This document shows positions 1 through 7,914 of a stretch of DNA of 8,969 nt, in pieces. The translations under genes and the position numbers were made by a program. Below the pieces are notes generated by a model, which did no database searches, was not told the origin of the DNA, and worked only from the letters and a program-made list of their open reading frames with translations. Position 1 is the first letter of the stretch; every line of letters begins with the position of its first letter. The stretch is taken from positions 7,159 to 16,127 of the forward strand of contig MHGM01000026.1 in the NCBI GenBank assembly GCA_001805565.1. Direction: 5' to 3'. This DNA is from Omnitrophica WOR_2 bacterium RIFCSPHIGHO2_01_FULL_52_10. GTDB taxonomy: Bacteria; Omnitrophota; Gorgyraeia; Zapsychrales; Zapsychraceae.

Positions 1-1023
1 CAGAGATAACCGTTTTTTGATAATTGCGATCAGCACGTAAATCGAGACTGCGATCCAGACTTGAGTTTTGACGGCATTCTCGGATGTGCCAAAAAATGCT
101 TTGATTCGCAAATGCTGTTTGATCCATTTGAAAAACAGCTCGACTTTCCAGCGGCATTTGTAAAGCTGTGCGATGGTCAGGGCATCGATTGCAAAATTGT
201 TGGTTAAGAACGTCAGGCGGAGATCGTTTTCCGCGTCGTAAAATTTTACGAGGCGCAGATGTTCCGGATAATCTTCGAATGATTGCGTCAGGACAATCGT
301 TTGATCGCAGCGCAGGCCGGTTGACTTTCTGACCGGACGCGAATACAGCCTGCGATATTTGATATTGGACTTGGCGCGTGTCACAAAGAACGCCAGCGCC
401 TGATGCAATGCGTAAAGTCTTTTGAAATCGATGTATCCGCGGTCCATGATATAAAAAGACCCGGCTTCGAATATCAAGATGTCCAGGACGTTTACATCCG
501 CGATCTTTCCGTCGGTGATATTGATAAACGACGGAATTGGTCCGCGTAAATCCAGGAGCGTATGAAGTTTGATCGCGCCCTTGTTCTTTCGAAAACGTGC
601 CCAGGGAAAGAGCGCCAGGCATAAATCGATGGTTGTAGAATCGAGAGCATAAACCGTGTTGTCCAGATCGATGCCGAAGGGATCGTTGATATAAAGTTCG
701 CGCGCTCTGTGGATCAAAATCATCGCAAGATCGGCGTAGATGCGCCAGTCGCGTTGATTGTTGGCGTTCGACAAAGTGTTGCGCGATACTTTTCCGCGGA
801 TGCCCATGTGATACAGTTTGTTTTGCTTTGAGCGCAAGCAAGCCTGGATGTCGCGAAGGCTTTCGCGAAATGTCATTTGTGCAAAAGCCATGCATAGAAA
901 TTGGTCGAGACAGGTAAAGCTCAGCACCTTGTAATCGCCACGGTATCGCTCGACACATTTGCGGAATTCGTACATCGGCAAGAATTCCATAACCTGGGAG
1001 AAAACAGTTTTTCCTTCGTTCAT
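1..1023 (-). CDS. IS4-family transposase (DUF4372 plus DDE domain), C-terminus beyond window
   Basis: Reading the minus strand from ATG at 1023 gives 341 uninterrupted codons to the left edge; family proteins run about 370-400 residues, so only the end is missing. The N-terminal third (about 4-100) resembles the DUF4372 domain: FSQVMEFLP near the start, then a SLRDIQACL helix and the stretch TLSNANNQRDWR. The catalytic DDE residues are visible: D128 in ALDSTTIDL, D194 in IMDRGYIDF, and E295 in the Y-(2)-R-(3)-E-(6)-K signature YKCRWKVELFFKWIKQHL. AAAGGAG (minus strand, 1030-1036) lies 6 nt before the ATG. The enzyme should cut and join IS ends in a cut-and-paste reaction. No frameshift or stop is seen, so it may be active. 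The far IS end is outside the window, so the element's length and target duplication cannot be read. Family call is firm; the exact IS name is not known. Confidence 0.93.
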   Translation of the reverse strand, partial: MNEGKTVFSQVMEFLPMYEFRKCVERYRGDYKVLSFTCLDQFLCMAFAQMTFRESLRDIQACLRSKQNKLYHMGIRGKVSRNTLSNANNQRDWRIYADLAMILIHRARELYINDPFGIDLDNTVYALDSTTIDLCLALFPWARFRKNKGAIKLHTLLDLRGPIPSFINITDGKIADVNVLDILIFEAGSFYIMDRGYIDFKRLYALHQALAFFVTRAKSNIKYRRLYSRPVRKSTGLRCDQTIVLTQSFEDYPEHLRLVKFYDAENDLRLTFLTNNFAIDALTIAQLYKCRWKVELFFKWIKQHLRIKAFFGTSENAVKTQVWIAVSIYVLIAIIKKRLSL

Positions 1024-1160
1024 CGGCGGCTCCTTTACTAGAAACGCCAACATAACGAAGAAGTGAGTTCAAATCGATAAAAATTTTTTGCATCGTTACC
1101 ATTTTTAAATTAAGTACTTACGTTAAATTCACCAATGAACGTTGGGACACCAGTGGTTCA
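1..1160 (-). mobile_element. Insertion sequence (IS4 family), right part only
   Basis: The element comprises the transposase gene and the AT-rich DNA upstream of it. The transposase-proximal end must lie between 1024 and about 1166, because from 1167 the DNA reads like the tail of an older gene leading into rsmA. A 10-bp perfect palindrome, TAAGTACTTA (1111-1120), sits in this part. The motif ACTGGTGTCCC, reading inward on the minus strand at 1145-1155, is one candidate terminal inverted repeat, but it cannot be confirmed without the left end. The right boundary given here is therefore an estimate. Confidence 0.6.
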
Positions 1161-1166
1161 AAATAG

Positions 1167-1227
1167 CAAAAAGAAATTTTGGTGGGGAACGTCGAGAAAT
1201 ATATCGACGAACACCTGGCCGTCGTGT

Positions 1228-1235
<8 letters not shown>
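1167..1235 (+). pseudogene. Probable 3' remnant of the gene formerly upstream of rsmA
   Basis: In the frame ending at TAA 1233-1235, 22 codons are open back to a TAG at 1164-1166. They end in GNVEKYIDEHLAVVYE, a charged amphipathic stretch typical of a protein C-terminus. The stop overlaps the rsmA start as ATGAGTAA (8 nt), the arrangement expected of translationally coupled neighbours. The simplest reading is that the IS inserted just upstream and removed or displaced the rest of this gene. I cannot name the parent protein; in some bacteria pdxA precedes rsmA, but nothing visible supports that identity here. A chance open frame is the alternative. Confidence 0.45.
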
Positions 1236-2059
<824 letters not shown>

Positions 2060-2061
<2 letters not shown>

Positions 2062-2272
2062 AATTCGAAATACGAAATAATATCAGGATTGGTTACTTAT
2101 GAAGGTTAGAAAACGTTGAAAGAGGTTTGAAAAGGTTGCCAGAGGAAGAACGTTACAAAAGGTTGAAACAAAGGTAACCTCAAGAAACTTTTAACATTTT
2201 TCAACGTCTTCCAACCTTTTGCAACTTTTTCTAACTTTTAAAATTTGTTTCGTGCTTCGTGCTTCGAATTTC
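2060..2272. repeat. Nested inverted repeat made of 10-bp tandem units between convergent genes
   Basis: Outer arms are GAAATTCGAAATACG (2060-2074) and the near-complement CGTGCTTCGAATTTC (2258-2272), matching at 13 of 15 positions. Inside, the left side (2103-2169) is a tandem array with a 10-bp period and consensus about ARGTTRNAAA, broken once by a 7-bp unit (2143-2149). The right side (2191-2240) is five exact 10-bp units of form NYAACNTTTT, the complement of the left units. Bases 2100-2139 pair with 2201-2240 in register at 31 of 40 positions. Both arm pairs are centred near 2166-2170, close to AGGTAACCT (2172-2180). The element fills the gap between the rsmA and PilZ-gene stops. It could form a long hairpin and act as a two-way terminator, or be a dispersed genomic repeat; function is inferred. 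Confidence 0.85.
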
Positions 2273-2281
2273 GGGCTTAAT

Positions 2282-2692
2282 TCAGGTCCCGCCTTCCCAG
2301 CCTTTGTACCAGTGCTCGAGGAGTTTGGAGCGGTCGAATTCGAAGGCGCGTTCGAGGATCTGCTGCTGGGTTTCCTCGCTGGTGTCGTGAAAAGCGATCC
2401 CCGTCAAATAGGACATATCTTCCGCTTTTTGCCAGACCACCGTCGCGCGCAAGTCAAAGTTCGTGCCCGGCGACAAATGGATGTTGAGGACGATTTTCTC
2501 TTGTAAGGGCAGAAATTCCTTGAGATAAAGGCAAGCGCCGGCGCAGCTTAGATCTTTGGTGTGCCCGTGGCGCAGTTGATGATCGGAGCCGGCTTCGCAG
2601 CGGTAAAGAACACGATTATTGACGTTCCACCGCGGGAAATATCGTTGATCGGAAGGGGGATTCTGGTTTTGTTCTGAAGCTTCGGAACCCAT
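2282..2692 (-). CDS. Stand-alone PilZ domain protein, putative c-di-GMP receptor
   Basis: A 136-residue cytoplasmic protein that is essentially one PilZ domain. Both signature c-di-GMP-binding motifs are present: RxxxR as R17-YFP-R21, and DxSxxG as D47-LSCA-G52 followed by A53. The middle (about 55-105) alternates short hydrophobic strands as expected for the PilZ beta barrel, including IVLNIHL and ATVVWQK, and the end (about 105-130) is helical. PilZ proteins sense cyclic di-GMP and adjust motility, exopolysaccharide or transcription; the partner here is unknown because no flagellar, pilus or cellulose gene is adjacent. The start at 2692 is supported by GGAG (minus strand, 2700-2703) 7 nt upstream. 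The gene converges on rsmA and diverges from the thioesterase gene, so it is probably transcribed alone. Confidence 0.88.
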   Translation of the reverse strand: MGSEASEQNQNPPSDQRYFPRWNVNNRVLYRCEAGSDHQLRHGHTKDLSCAGACLYLKEFLPLQEKIVLNIHLSPGTNFDLRATVVWQKAEDMSYLTGIAFHDTSEETQQQILERAFEFDRSKLLEHWYKGWEGGT

Positions 2693-2760
2693 CCATGGAC
2701 TCCATCTGCTGGTTGCATTTCATCCCCGTGGCTTATCGCTAATCTAACACAGGCTTTTTG

Positions 2761-2800
2761 CTTGCGCAAGGATTAATCCCAAATTTTGGGCGCGGCGCCC
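2761..2800. promoter_or_regulatory. Cluster of four back-to-back palindromes in the divergent promoter region
   Basis: Four dyads follow one another almost without a gap: CTTGCGCAAG (2761-2770, perfect), GGATTAATCC (2770-2779, perfect), CCCAAA-T-TTTGGG (2778-2790), and GGGCGC-G-GCGCCC (2788-2800). They lie between the PilZ gene and the thioesterase gene, just upstream of a TTGACA box at 2814. The position suits operator sites or an extruded/folded structure. A weak minus-strand promoter could overlap the first dyad (TTGCGC at 2764-2769 and TAGATT at 2741-2746, 17 bp apart). The dyads are seen directly; regulation is inferred. Confidence 0.5.
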
Positions 2801-2813
2801 GGCAAGTGAAAGG

Positions 2814-2842
2814 TTGACACATCGCCGCTAGAATGTTAAAAA
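2814..2842 (+). promoter_or_regulatory. Predicted sigma-70-type promoter for the thioesterase gene
   Basis: A perfect -35 box TTGACA (2814-2819) is followed after 17 bp by TAAAAA (2837-2842), matching 4 of 6 bases of the -10 consensus. Transcription would begin near 2849, leaving a leader of about 28 nt that carries AAGGA (2866-2870) 6 nt before the ATG at 2877. Confidence 0.5.
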
Positions 2843-2876
2843 GATAAGACTTTCAAGGGGATACGAAGGACAGTCA

Positions 2877-3257
2877 ATGGAAAAACGGATCTATTATCAT
2901 GACACGGACGCCGGTGGTGTCGTTTACTACGGCAATTATCTGAAATATCTCGAAGAATCCCGCACGGAATTCCTGGAAAAAAAGGGTTTAAGTGTTGCGC
3001 AGCTTCACCAGTTGGGCTTTTTCTACGCCGTGCGCAAATGTTCGATAACTTACAAAAGTCCCGCACGGTACGGGGATACCATTGTGTGCGAGGCGCGGCT
3101 CAAAGAGATCACGCCGGCGCGGCTGATCTTCGAGCAAACGATCCACGACAAGGCCAGCGGCCGTTTGCTGGTGGAGGCGCAGGTGGATCTGGCGAGTCTC
3201 GCCAAAGATTTTAAACCAACGCCAATCCCCGAGGCTGTTAAGGCCAAATTGCAGTAG
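2877..3257 (+). CDS. ybgC: YbgC-type acyl-CoA thioesterase (hotdog fold)
   Basis: A 126-residue single-domain hotdog thioesterase of the YbgC/4-hydroxybenzoyl-CoA thioesterase group, which hydrolyses acyl-CoA thioesters in the cytoplasm; the natural substrate is uncertain. The active-site block YYHDTDAGGVVYYGNYLKYLEESR occupies residues 6-29. Y7 and D11 match catalytic positions of the family, while residue 18 is Tyr where E. coli YbgC has His (VYH). The remainder holds the usual strands, including KCSITYKSPARYGDTI and LLVEAQVDLASL. The start at 2877 has AAGGA 6 nt upstream. In many proteobacteria ybgC heads the tol-pal cluster; here no tol gene is near, and the next gene has its own promoter-like sequence, so this gene may be transcribed alone or read through into gatC. 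Confidence 0.88.
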   Translation: MEKRIYYHDTDAGGVVYYGNYLKYLEESRTEFLEKKGLSVAQLHQLGFFYAVRKCSITYKSPARYGDTIVCEARLKEITPARLIFEQTIHDKASGRLLVEAQVDLASLAKDFKPTPIPEAVKAKLQ

Positions 3258-3263
3258 TTTTGC

Positions 3264-3292
3264 TTGTCACAAATTCTGTTTGATGTTACTAT
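3264..3292 (+). promoter_or_regulatory. Predicted sigma-70-type promoter for the gatCAB block
   Basis: TTGTCA (3264-3269, 5 of 6 to the -35 consensus) and TACTAT (3287-3292, 4 of 6 to the -10 consensus) are separated by exactly 17 bp. Transcription would start near 3299, only about 11 nt before the gatC ATG at 3310, so the leader would be very short and include little or no Shine-Dalgarno sequence. Confidence 0.5.
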
Positions 3293-3309
3293 CTTGGACA
3301 TAAACTGTT

Positions 3310-3612
3310 ATGACAAAAAGCCAGAAAAGTATTACTAAAGAAGACGTTCAGTATATCGCGAGCCTTTCCCGCATTCACCTGCAGGGCGACGAGGTCGAGC
3401 GCCTCACGAAGGATCTGGAGGATATCCTCCGTTACGTCCACAAACTCGAAAAGCTCGATGTCCGCGCGGTCGAAGCGACCAGCCATGTCCTGCCCCTGGC
3501 GAACGTGTACCGGGAAGATGAGGTCAGGCCTTCACTGGCGCAGGCCGAGGTGATGAAGGTGGCCGTCATGTCCCATAACGGATTTTTAAAGGTGCCCAAG
3601 GTCATCCAGTGA
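3310..3612 (+). CDS. gatC: Asp/Glu-tRNA amidotransferase subunit C (GatC)
   Basis: GatC is the small subunit that wraps around GatA and GatB and stabilises the GatCAB amidotransferase. The 100-residue length is normal. The N-terminal half carries the family pattern [17 protein letters not shown] (8-24) and the helix [17 protein letters not shown] (35-51). The second half has the typical [20 protein letters not shown] and ends in a short FLKVPKVI tail. The start at 3310 has only a weak GGA 11 nt upstream. The stop overlaps the gatA start as GTGA. Confidence 0.95.
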   Translation: MTKSQKSITKEDVQYIASLSRIHLQGDEVERLTKDLEDILRYVHKLEKLDVRAVEATSHVLPLANVYREDEVRPSLAQAEVMKVAVMSHNGFLKVPKVIQ

Positions 3613-5048
3613 AATTGAACGAATTGACAGCGCATGAACTCCGGGACCTGATTGGTGAAAAGAAAACTTCGCCGCAAGAAGTTCGCGACGCCGTGCTCGC
3701 CCGGATTCGGCAGACCGATGGACAAGTCAAAGCGTATGTGCGCCTGAGCTCAAACGCCGCTACGCAAGAACCTTCCGGCGGTTGCGCGATGCCTGTTCCG
3801 ATCGGCATTAAAGATAATATCTGCGTGACCGGTGAGCCGACGACATGTTGCTCGCGTATTTTGGAAGGGTTCAAACCGCCGTATGACGCCACAGTCATCC
3901 AAAAGTTAAAGGAATCAGGGGCGTATCTGATCGGCAGTACGAACATGGACGAGTTTGCGTTCGGTTCTTCAACGGAGAATTCCTGCTACGGACCGACGCG
4001 CAATCCCTGGAACAAGGACTGTGTGCCCGGCGGTTCCAGCGGAGGTTCAGCGGCGGCGGTGGCCAGCCACGAAGCGATCTGGGCGCTGGGCTCGGACACC
4101 GGCGGGTCGATCCGCCAGCCGGCGTCATTTTGCGGCGTGGTCGGGCTTAAACCCACCTACGGCCGGGTGTCCCGTTACGGACTGATCGCGTTTGCCTCGA
4201 GCTTGGACCAGATCGGGCCGATCGCCAAGGACGTGGAGGATTGCGCGCTGCTTTTGGGCATCATTGCCGGTTACGATGAACGTGATTCCACTTCGGCGGA
4301 TCTGCCCGTGCCGGATTACACCAAAGCGCTGGTCAATGACGTCAAGGGACTTAAAGTGGGGATCCCTAAGGAATATTTTGTGGAAGGGATCGACCCGCAG
4401 GTGCGCGAAGCGATCAACGCGGCAATCGATGTTCTTAAAAAACGCGGAGCGACGTTTTATGAAATTTCGCTTCCGCATACCGAATATGCGACAGCGACAT
4501 ATTATATTGTGGCGACCGCGGAGGCCAGCTCGAATCTGGCGCGTTACGACGGCGTTCAGTACGGACTTCGCCGCCAGCCGGTCGACACGCGCAAAACGCC
4601 GCTCATCGATATGTATGAAGAAACGCGCGATGCCGGTTTTGGCAGCGAAGCCAAGCGGCGGATCATGTTGGGAACTTATTCACTTTCGTCCGGCTATTAC
4701 GACGATTATTACTTGAAGGGATTGAAGGTCCGCACCCTGATCAAACAGGATTTCGACAAGGCGTTCCAAAAACTCGATGCGATCATCACGCCGACAGCGC
4801 CAACCACGGCTTTCAAGATCGGTGAGAAAACCGATGATCCTTTGAGCATGTATCTTTCGGATATTTATACGATCTCGGCCAATTTGAGCGGAATTCCGGC
4901 GATCTCGATTCCCTGTGGATTTTCTAAAGAGCGGATGCCCATCGGATTACAAATTCTGGCCAAACCTTTTGATGAAGCGATGCTTTTTCGGATCGCTTAC
5001 GCGTATGAACAGAACACCCCGTGGCACAAAGAGCGGACACCGTTATGA
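3609..5048 (+). CDS. gatA: Asp/Glu-tRNA amidotransferase subunit A (GatA), amidase
   Basis: GatA hydrolyses glutamine and supplies ammonia to GatB, which amidates misacylated Glu-tRNA(Gln) and/or Asp-tRNA(Asn). The 479-residue protein is full length for the family. The amidase-signature triad is intact: K68 in PIGIKDN, cis-serine S143 in [13 protein letters not shown], and nucleophile S167 in [10 protein letters not shown]. The intervals 75 and 24 match those in characterised GatA. The C-terminal part shows TPTAPTTAF and the ISIPCGF region. The start is GTG (3609-3611), overlapping the gatC stop by 4 nt, with AAGG (3598-3601) 7 nt upstream inside gatC. The gatA stop overlaps the gatB ATG by 4 nt, indicating translational coupling of all three subunits. 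Confidence 0.96.
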   Translation: MKLNELTAHELRDLIGEKKTSPQEVRDAVLARIRQTDGQVKAYVRLSSNAATQEPSGGCAMPVPIGIKDNICVTGEPTTCCSRILEGFKPPYDATVIQKLKESGAYLIGSTNMDEFAFGSSTENSCYGPTRNPWNKDCVPGGSSGGSAAAVASHEAIWALGSDTGGSIRQPASFCGVVGLKPTYGRVSRYGLIAFASSLDQIGPIAKDVEDCALLLGIIAGYDERDSTSADLPVPDYTKALVNDVKGLKVGIPKEYFVEGIDPQVREAINAAIDVLKKRGATFYEISLPHTEYATATYYIVATAEASSNLARYDGVQYGLRRQPVDTRKTPLIDMYEETRDAGFGSEAKRRIMLGTYSLSSGYYDDYYLKGLKVRTLIKQDFDKAFQKLDAIITPTAPTTAFKIGEKTDDPLSMYLSDIYTISANLSGIPAISIPCGFSKERMPIGLQILAKPFDEAMLFRIAYAYEQNTPWHKERTPL

Positions 5049-6508
5049 ATCAACCCCTTGGGCAAAAATACGAAACCGTCATCGGGCTGGAAGTCCACCT
5101 CCAATTGAGCACGCGCACCAAGATTTTTTGCGGTTGCGCCAACGTGTTCGGCCGTGACCCCAACACGCAAACCTGTCCGGTATGTCTTGGATTGCCGGGA
5201 ACACTGCCGGTCTTGAACAAAATGGCCCTGGAGTATGCCCTGAAGATCGCCATGGCTTTGAATTGCCAGATCAATCCATTGATCAAATTCGACCGGAAAA
5301 ATTATTATTATCCGGATCTGCCCAAGGGATATCAGATCTCCCAATACGACAAGCCGGTCGCCTATGACGGGCACGTGTGGATGACGACGGTGGACGGTCA
5401 AACCAGGAAAATTAATATCAAGCGGGCGCATTTGGAAGAAGACGCGGGCAAACTGATCCACGATGACCGTTCCAATAGCAGTCTGGTAGATTATAATCGT
5501 ACCGGTACGCCGTTAGTGGAGATTGTCTCCGAGCCAGATTTGCGTTCGCCCCAGGAAGTTTATGATTATTTGCAGGCGCTTAAACTGACGCTGGAATATC
5601 TTCACGTTTCCGATTGCGACATGGAAAAAGGGAGCCTGCGCTGCGACGCCAATGTTTCGATACGCGGGGCGGGTCAAAAAATTTTTGGGACCAAGACGGA
5701 GTTAAAAAATATGAACTCATTCAAAGCGGTGCGTACCGCGCTGGAGTTCGAGGAAAAGCGTCAGCGCGAGGTGGTATCCTCCGGCGGGCGGATCATCCAG
5801 GAAACGAGGTTGTGGAGCGAGGAAAAAGGGACCACCGTCACGATGCGCAGCAAGGAAGAAGCGCACGATTACCGCTATTTTCCGGAACCGGATCTGGTCC
5901 CATTTGATATTGACGATGCGCTCATCGAGGAAGTCCGCCGGTCGATTCCCGAACTGCCCCGGCAGAAATTCGAGCGTTTTGTGGGCGAGTACGGGCTTTC
6001 GGAATACGACGCGCGGATCATCGTGGCGGACCAACACATCGCGCATTTTTTTGAGGCGTGCACCAAGCTTTACGTGGACACGAAAAAGATATCCAATTGG
6101 CTTAATGGGCCGTTGCTTCAGGAACTCAACGTGCGTAAAATGGGATTTAGCGATATCAAGATAAAACCGGAAGATTTCATCGCCATCATCCGCAAGGTCG
6201 ATGAGAACGTGTTGAGTAATCTCACGGCCAAAGAAACGTTAAAACAGGTTCTGGATACCGGTAAAGACGTGGCCGCGGTCATCCGCGACGCGGGACTGGC
6301 GCAGGTCTCCGACAGCTCGGCGTTGGAGGGAATCGTCGATGAACTGATCCGTGAACATCAAAATGTCGTTGGTCAGATCCGCGAAGGCAAGGCGAGCGCC
6401 ATCGGATTTTTGGTCGGGCAGGCCATGCGCAAGAGTCAGGGAAAAGCGAATCCGAAAATGATCGGTGAGATTATACAACGTAAACTGTCGGCTAAAAGTG
6501 ACGCTTAA
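5045..6508 (+). CDS. gatB: Asp/Glu-tRNA amidotransferase subunit B (GatB)
   Basis: GatB binds the misacylated tRNA, activates the carboxylate with ATP and transfers ammonia received from GatA. The chosen start, ATG 5045, gives 487 residues and overlaps the gatA stop (ATGA); an earlier in-frame ATG at 5021 lies inside gatA and adds eight residues atypical of the family. The opening [20 protein letters not shown] is characteristic. Four zinc-ligand cysteines are present: C29, C31, C44 and C47 (FCGCANVFG and TCPVCLG). HLEEDAGK and [18 protein letters not shown] belong to the kinase-like cradle domain. The C-terminal helical and YqeY-like tail (about 340-487) ends in the usual [16 protein letters not shown]. 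All features are complete, so the holoenzyme should be functional. Confidence 0.96.
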   Translation: MNQPLGQKYETVIGLEVHLQLSTRTKIFCGCANVFGRDPNTQTCPVCLGLPGTLPVLNKMALEYALKIAMALNCQINPLIKFDRKNYYYPDLPKGYQISQYDKPVAYDGHVWMTTVDGQTRKINIKRAHLEEDAGKLIHDDRSNSSLVDYNRTGTPLVEIVSEPDLRSPQEVYDYLQALKLTLEYLHVSDCDMEKGSLRCDANVSIRGAGQKIFGTKTELKNMNSFKAVRTALEFEEKRQREVVSSGGRIIQETRLWSEEKGTTVTMRSKEEAHDYRYFPEPDLVPFDIDDALIEEVRRSIPELPRQKFERFVGEYGLSEYDARIIVADQHIAHFFEACTKLYVDTKKISNWLNGPLLQELNVRKMGFSDIKIKPEDFIAIIRKVDENVLSNLTAKETLKQVLDTGKDVAAVIRDAGLAQVSDSSALEGIVDELIREHQNVVGQIREGKASAIGFLVGQAMRKSQGKANPKMIGEIIQRKLSAKSDA

Positions 6509-6513
6509 GGAGG
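6507..6513 (+). promoter_or_regulatory. Strong ribosome binding site of the S41 peptidase gene
   Basis: A full AAGGAGG begins within the gatB stop codon (TAA 6506-6508) and lies 6 nt before ATG 6520, so this gene initiates efficiently by itself even though it follows gatB by only 11 nt. Confidence 0.8.
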
Positions 6514-6519
6514 ACTTGA

Positions 6520-7896
6520 ATGGCTAAACGATTATTGCTTGTCACAGGCGGCATTCTGGTGTTTTTATCGATAGCCACCGTGGCCATTTGCCAGATCGAC
6601 CGGAAAGTCAAAGACGACCTCTACGCGCAGATAGAACTTTATAGTTACGCCCTGACGACCATCCAGGCCGATTATGTTGAGGAAAAGACTCCCCAAGACC
6701 TTATTTACGGATCGTTGCGCGGAATGTTAAGTTCGCTGGACCCGCACAGCCAGTTCCTTGACCCGGATGAATATAAAGAGCTCAAGACTGAAACCCAGGG
6801 GAAGTTCGGCGGGCTTGGCATCGAGATCTCGATACGTGACGGGCTTTTGACGATCATTACCCCCCTTGAAGACACCCCGGCCTGGCGCGCCGGTATCAAA
6901 GCGGGTGATCATATCGTGAAGATCGAGGATGAATTGACCCGCGACTTGACGCTCGATGACGCCGTCAAGAAATTGCGCGGCAAGCCCGGTACCGAGGTCA
7001 AGATAACTGTTTTGCGCGAGGGCGCGGATAAACTTATCGATTTTACGATCGTCCGGGAGATCATCCAGATCCAGGACGTGAAGAACACGCAAATTTTGCA
7101 GGACCATATCGGGTACATCCGATTGGCGGAATTCCGGGAAGATTCGGCAACGGCCTTTCGCAAGGCATTGGAGGATCTGACGCAACAAGGGGCCGACAGC
7201 CTGATCCTGGATCTGCGCAACAATCCCGGCGGGTTGCTGAACGTGGCGATCAATATCACCGAAGAATTTTTGGCTCAAGGCAAAACGGTCGTTTCTACTA
7301 GAGGGCGACGCCTTTCGCAAAATACGATCACGCGGTCCACCAACAAGTCGCATCTGGTCAGCTGGCCGATGGTCGTTCTTATCAACGAAGGAAGCGCCTC
7401 GGGCAGTGAAATTTTAGCCGGCGCCCTGCAGGACAACAAGCGGGCGATTATTTTGGGAACAAAATCATTCGGGAAAGGGTCGGTGCAGTCGGTCATTCCA
7501 TTGCCGGACGGTTCGGGGTTGCGTTTGACAACCAGTAAATATTTCACGCCTTCCGGACGCTCCATCCACGGCATCGGTATCGAGCCCGATATTGTTGTCG
7601 AGCTGCAGCTGCCGCCCGAAGACGCCGAAGATGAAAAAGAGAAAAAAGTGGAGGAGATCTTTGAAGGTGTTGAGAACCAGGACGCGCCGGACCCGGAAAA
7701 GTTAAAGCAGGATGGCAAAGAAGCACAGATCCGCGAACGGCTGCTCGGTGATAATCAGGTCCAAAGCGCGATCAGCGTTTTGAAGGGGATCAAGGTTTAC
7801 GCGAATTTTGCGCAGGGAACCCTTGCCCCGGTTACTGATGCGGCAACCGACGCGGGCGCTGATGTTCAACCGGCAGAAGCCGTTCCTCAAAAATGA
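6520..7896 (+). CDS. ctpA: Carboxy-terminal processing peptidase (S41 family, CtpA-like) with PDZ domain
   Basis: A 458-residue envelope serine protease; symbol is family-level. Residues 5-24 form a hydrophobic N-terminal segment (LLLVTGGILVFLSIATVAIC), a signal peptide or anchor placing the enzyme outside the inner membrane. The S41 N-terminal helical region (about 30-90, ending GMLSSLDPHSQFLDPDEY) is followed by a PDZ domain (about 94-180, FGGLGIEI then PAWRAGIKAGDHIVKI) and the catalytic core (about 195-370). The Ser-Lys-Gln catalytic set is present: S294 in NEGSASGSEILAGALQD, K319 and Q323 in SFGKGSVQS; the 25-residue Ser-Lys spacing matches E. coli Prc. DLRNNPGGLL (231-240) supports the fold. 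A charged acidic tail (about 370-405) and a final low-complexity Ala/Pro stretch follow. Such proteases trim or degrade envelope proteins by their C-termini; the substrate here is unknown. Not adjacent to an M23 activator, unlike some family members. Confidence 0.93.
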   Translation: MAKRLLLVTGGILVFLSIATVAICQIDRKVKDDLYAQIELYSYALTTIQADYVEEKTPQDLIYGSLRGMLSSLDPHSQFLDPDEYKELKTETQGKFGGLGIEISIRDGLLTIITPLEDTPAWRAGIKAGDHIVKIEDELTRDLTLDDAVKKLRGKPGTEVKITVLREGADKLIDFTIVREIIQIQDVKNTQILQDHIGYIRLAEFREDSATAFRKALEDLTQQGADSLILDLRNNPGGLLNVAINITEEFLAQGKTVVSTRGRRLSQNTITRSTNKSHLVSWPMVVLINEGSASGSEILAGALQDNKRAIILGTKSFGKGSVQSVIPLPDGSGLRLTTSKYFTPSGRSIHGIGIEPDIVVELQLPPEDAEDEKEKKVEEIFEGVENQDAPDPEKLKQDGKEAQIRERLLGDNQVQSAISVLKGIKVYANFAQGTLAPVTDAATDAGADVQPAEAVPQK

Positions 7897-7914
7897 CAGG
7901 AATTTTTTATTCAT

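Noticed and set aside
1084..1128. Outward promoter from the IS end toward rsmA
   Set aside because: AT-rich hexamers such as TTGCAT and TTAAAT exist, but no pair has both acceptable matches and 16-18 bp spacing.
1135..1227. N-terminal extension of RsmA from ATG 1135
   Set aside because: The extra 31 residues are unlike any RsmA N-terminus, while starting at 1228 gives the normal length, and another frame of the same DNA looks like a gene tail.
2219..2506. Plus-strand open frame opposite the PilZ gene
   Set aside because: It begins inside the inverted-repeat element and runs antisense to a PilZ domain with both binding motifs intact.
5021..5044. Upstream ATG for GatB at 5021
   Set aside because: It lies inside gatA and adds MAQRADTV; ATG 5045 makes the classical ATGA overlap with the gatA stop and the expected N-terminus.
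6727..7353. 208-codon minus-strand open frame opposite the S41 peptidase gene
   Set aside because: The plus strand carries an unmistakable complete protease with catalytic motifs; the antisense frame has no recognisable domain and is a codon-bias shadow.
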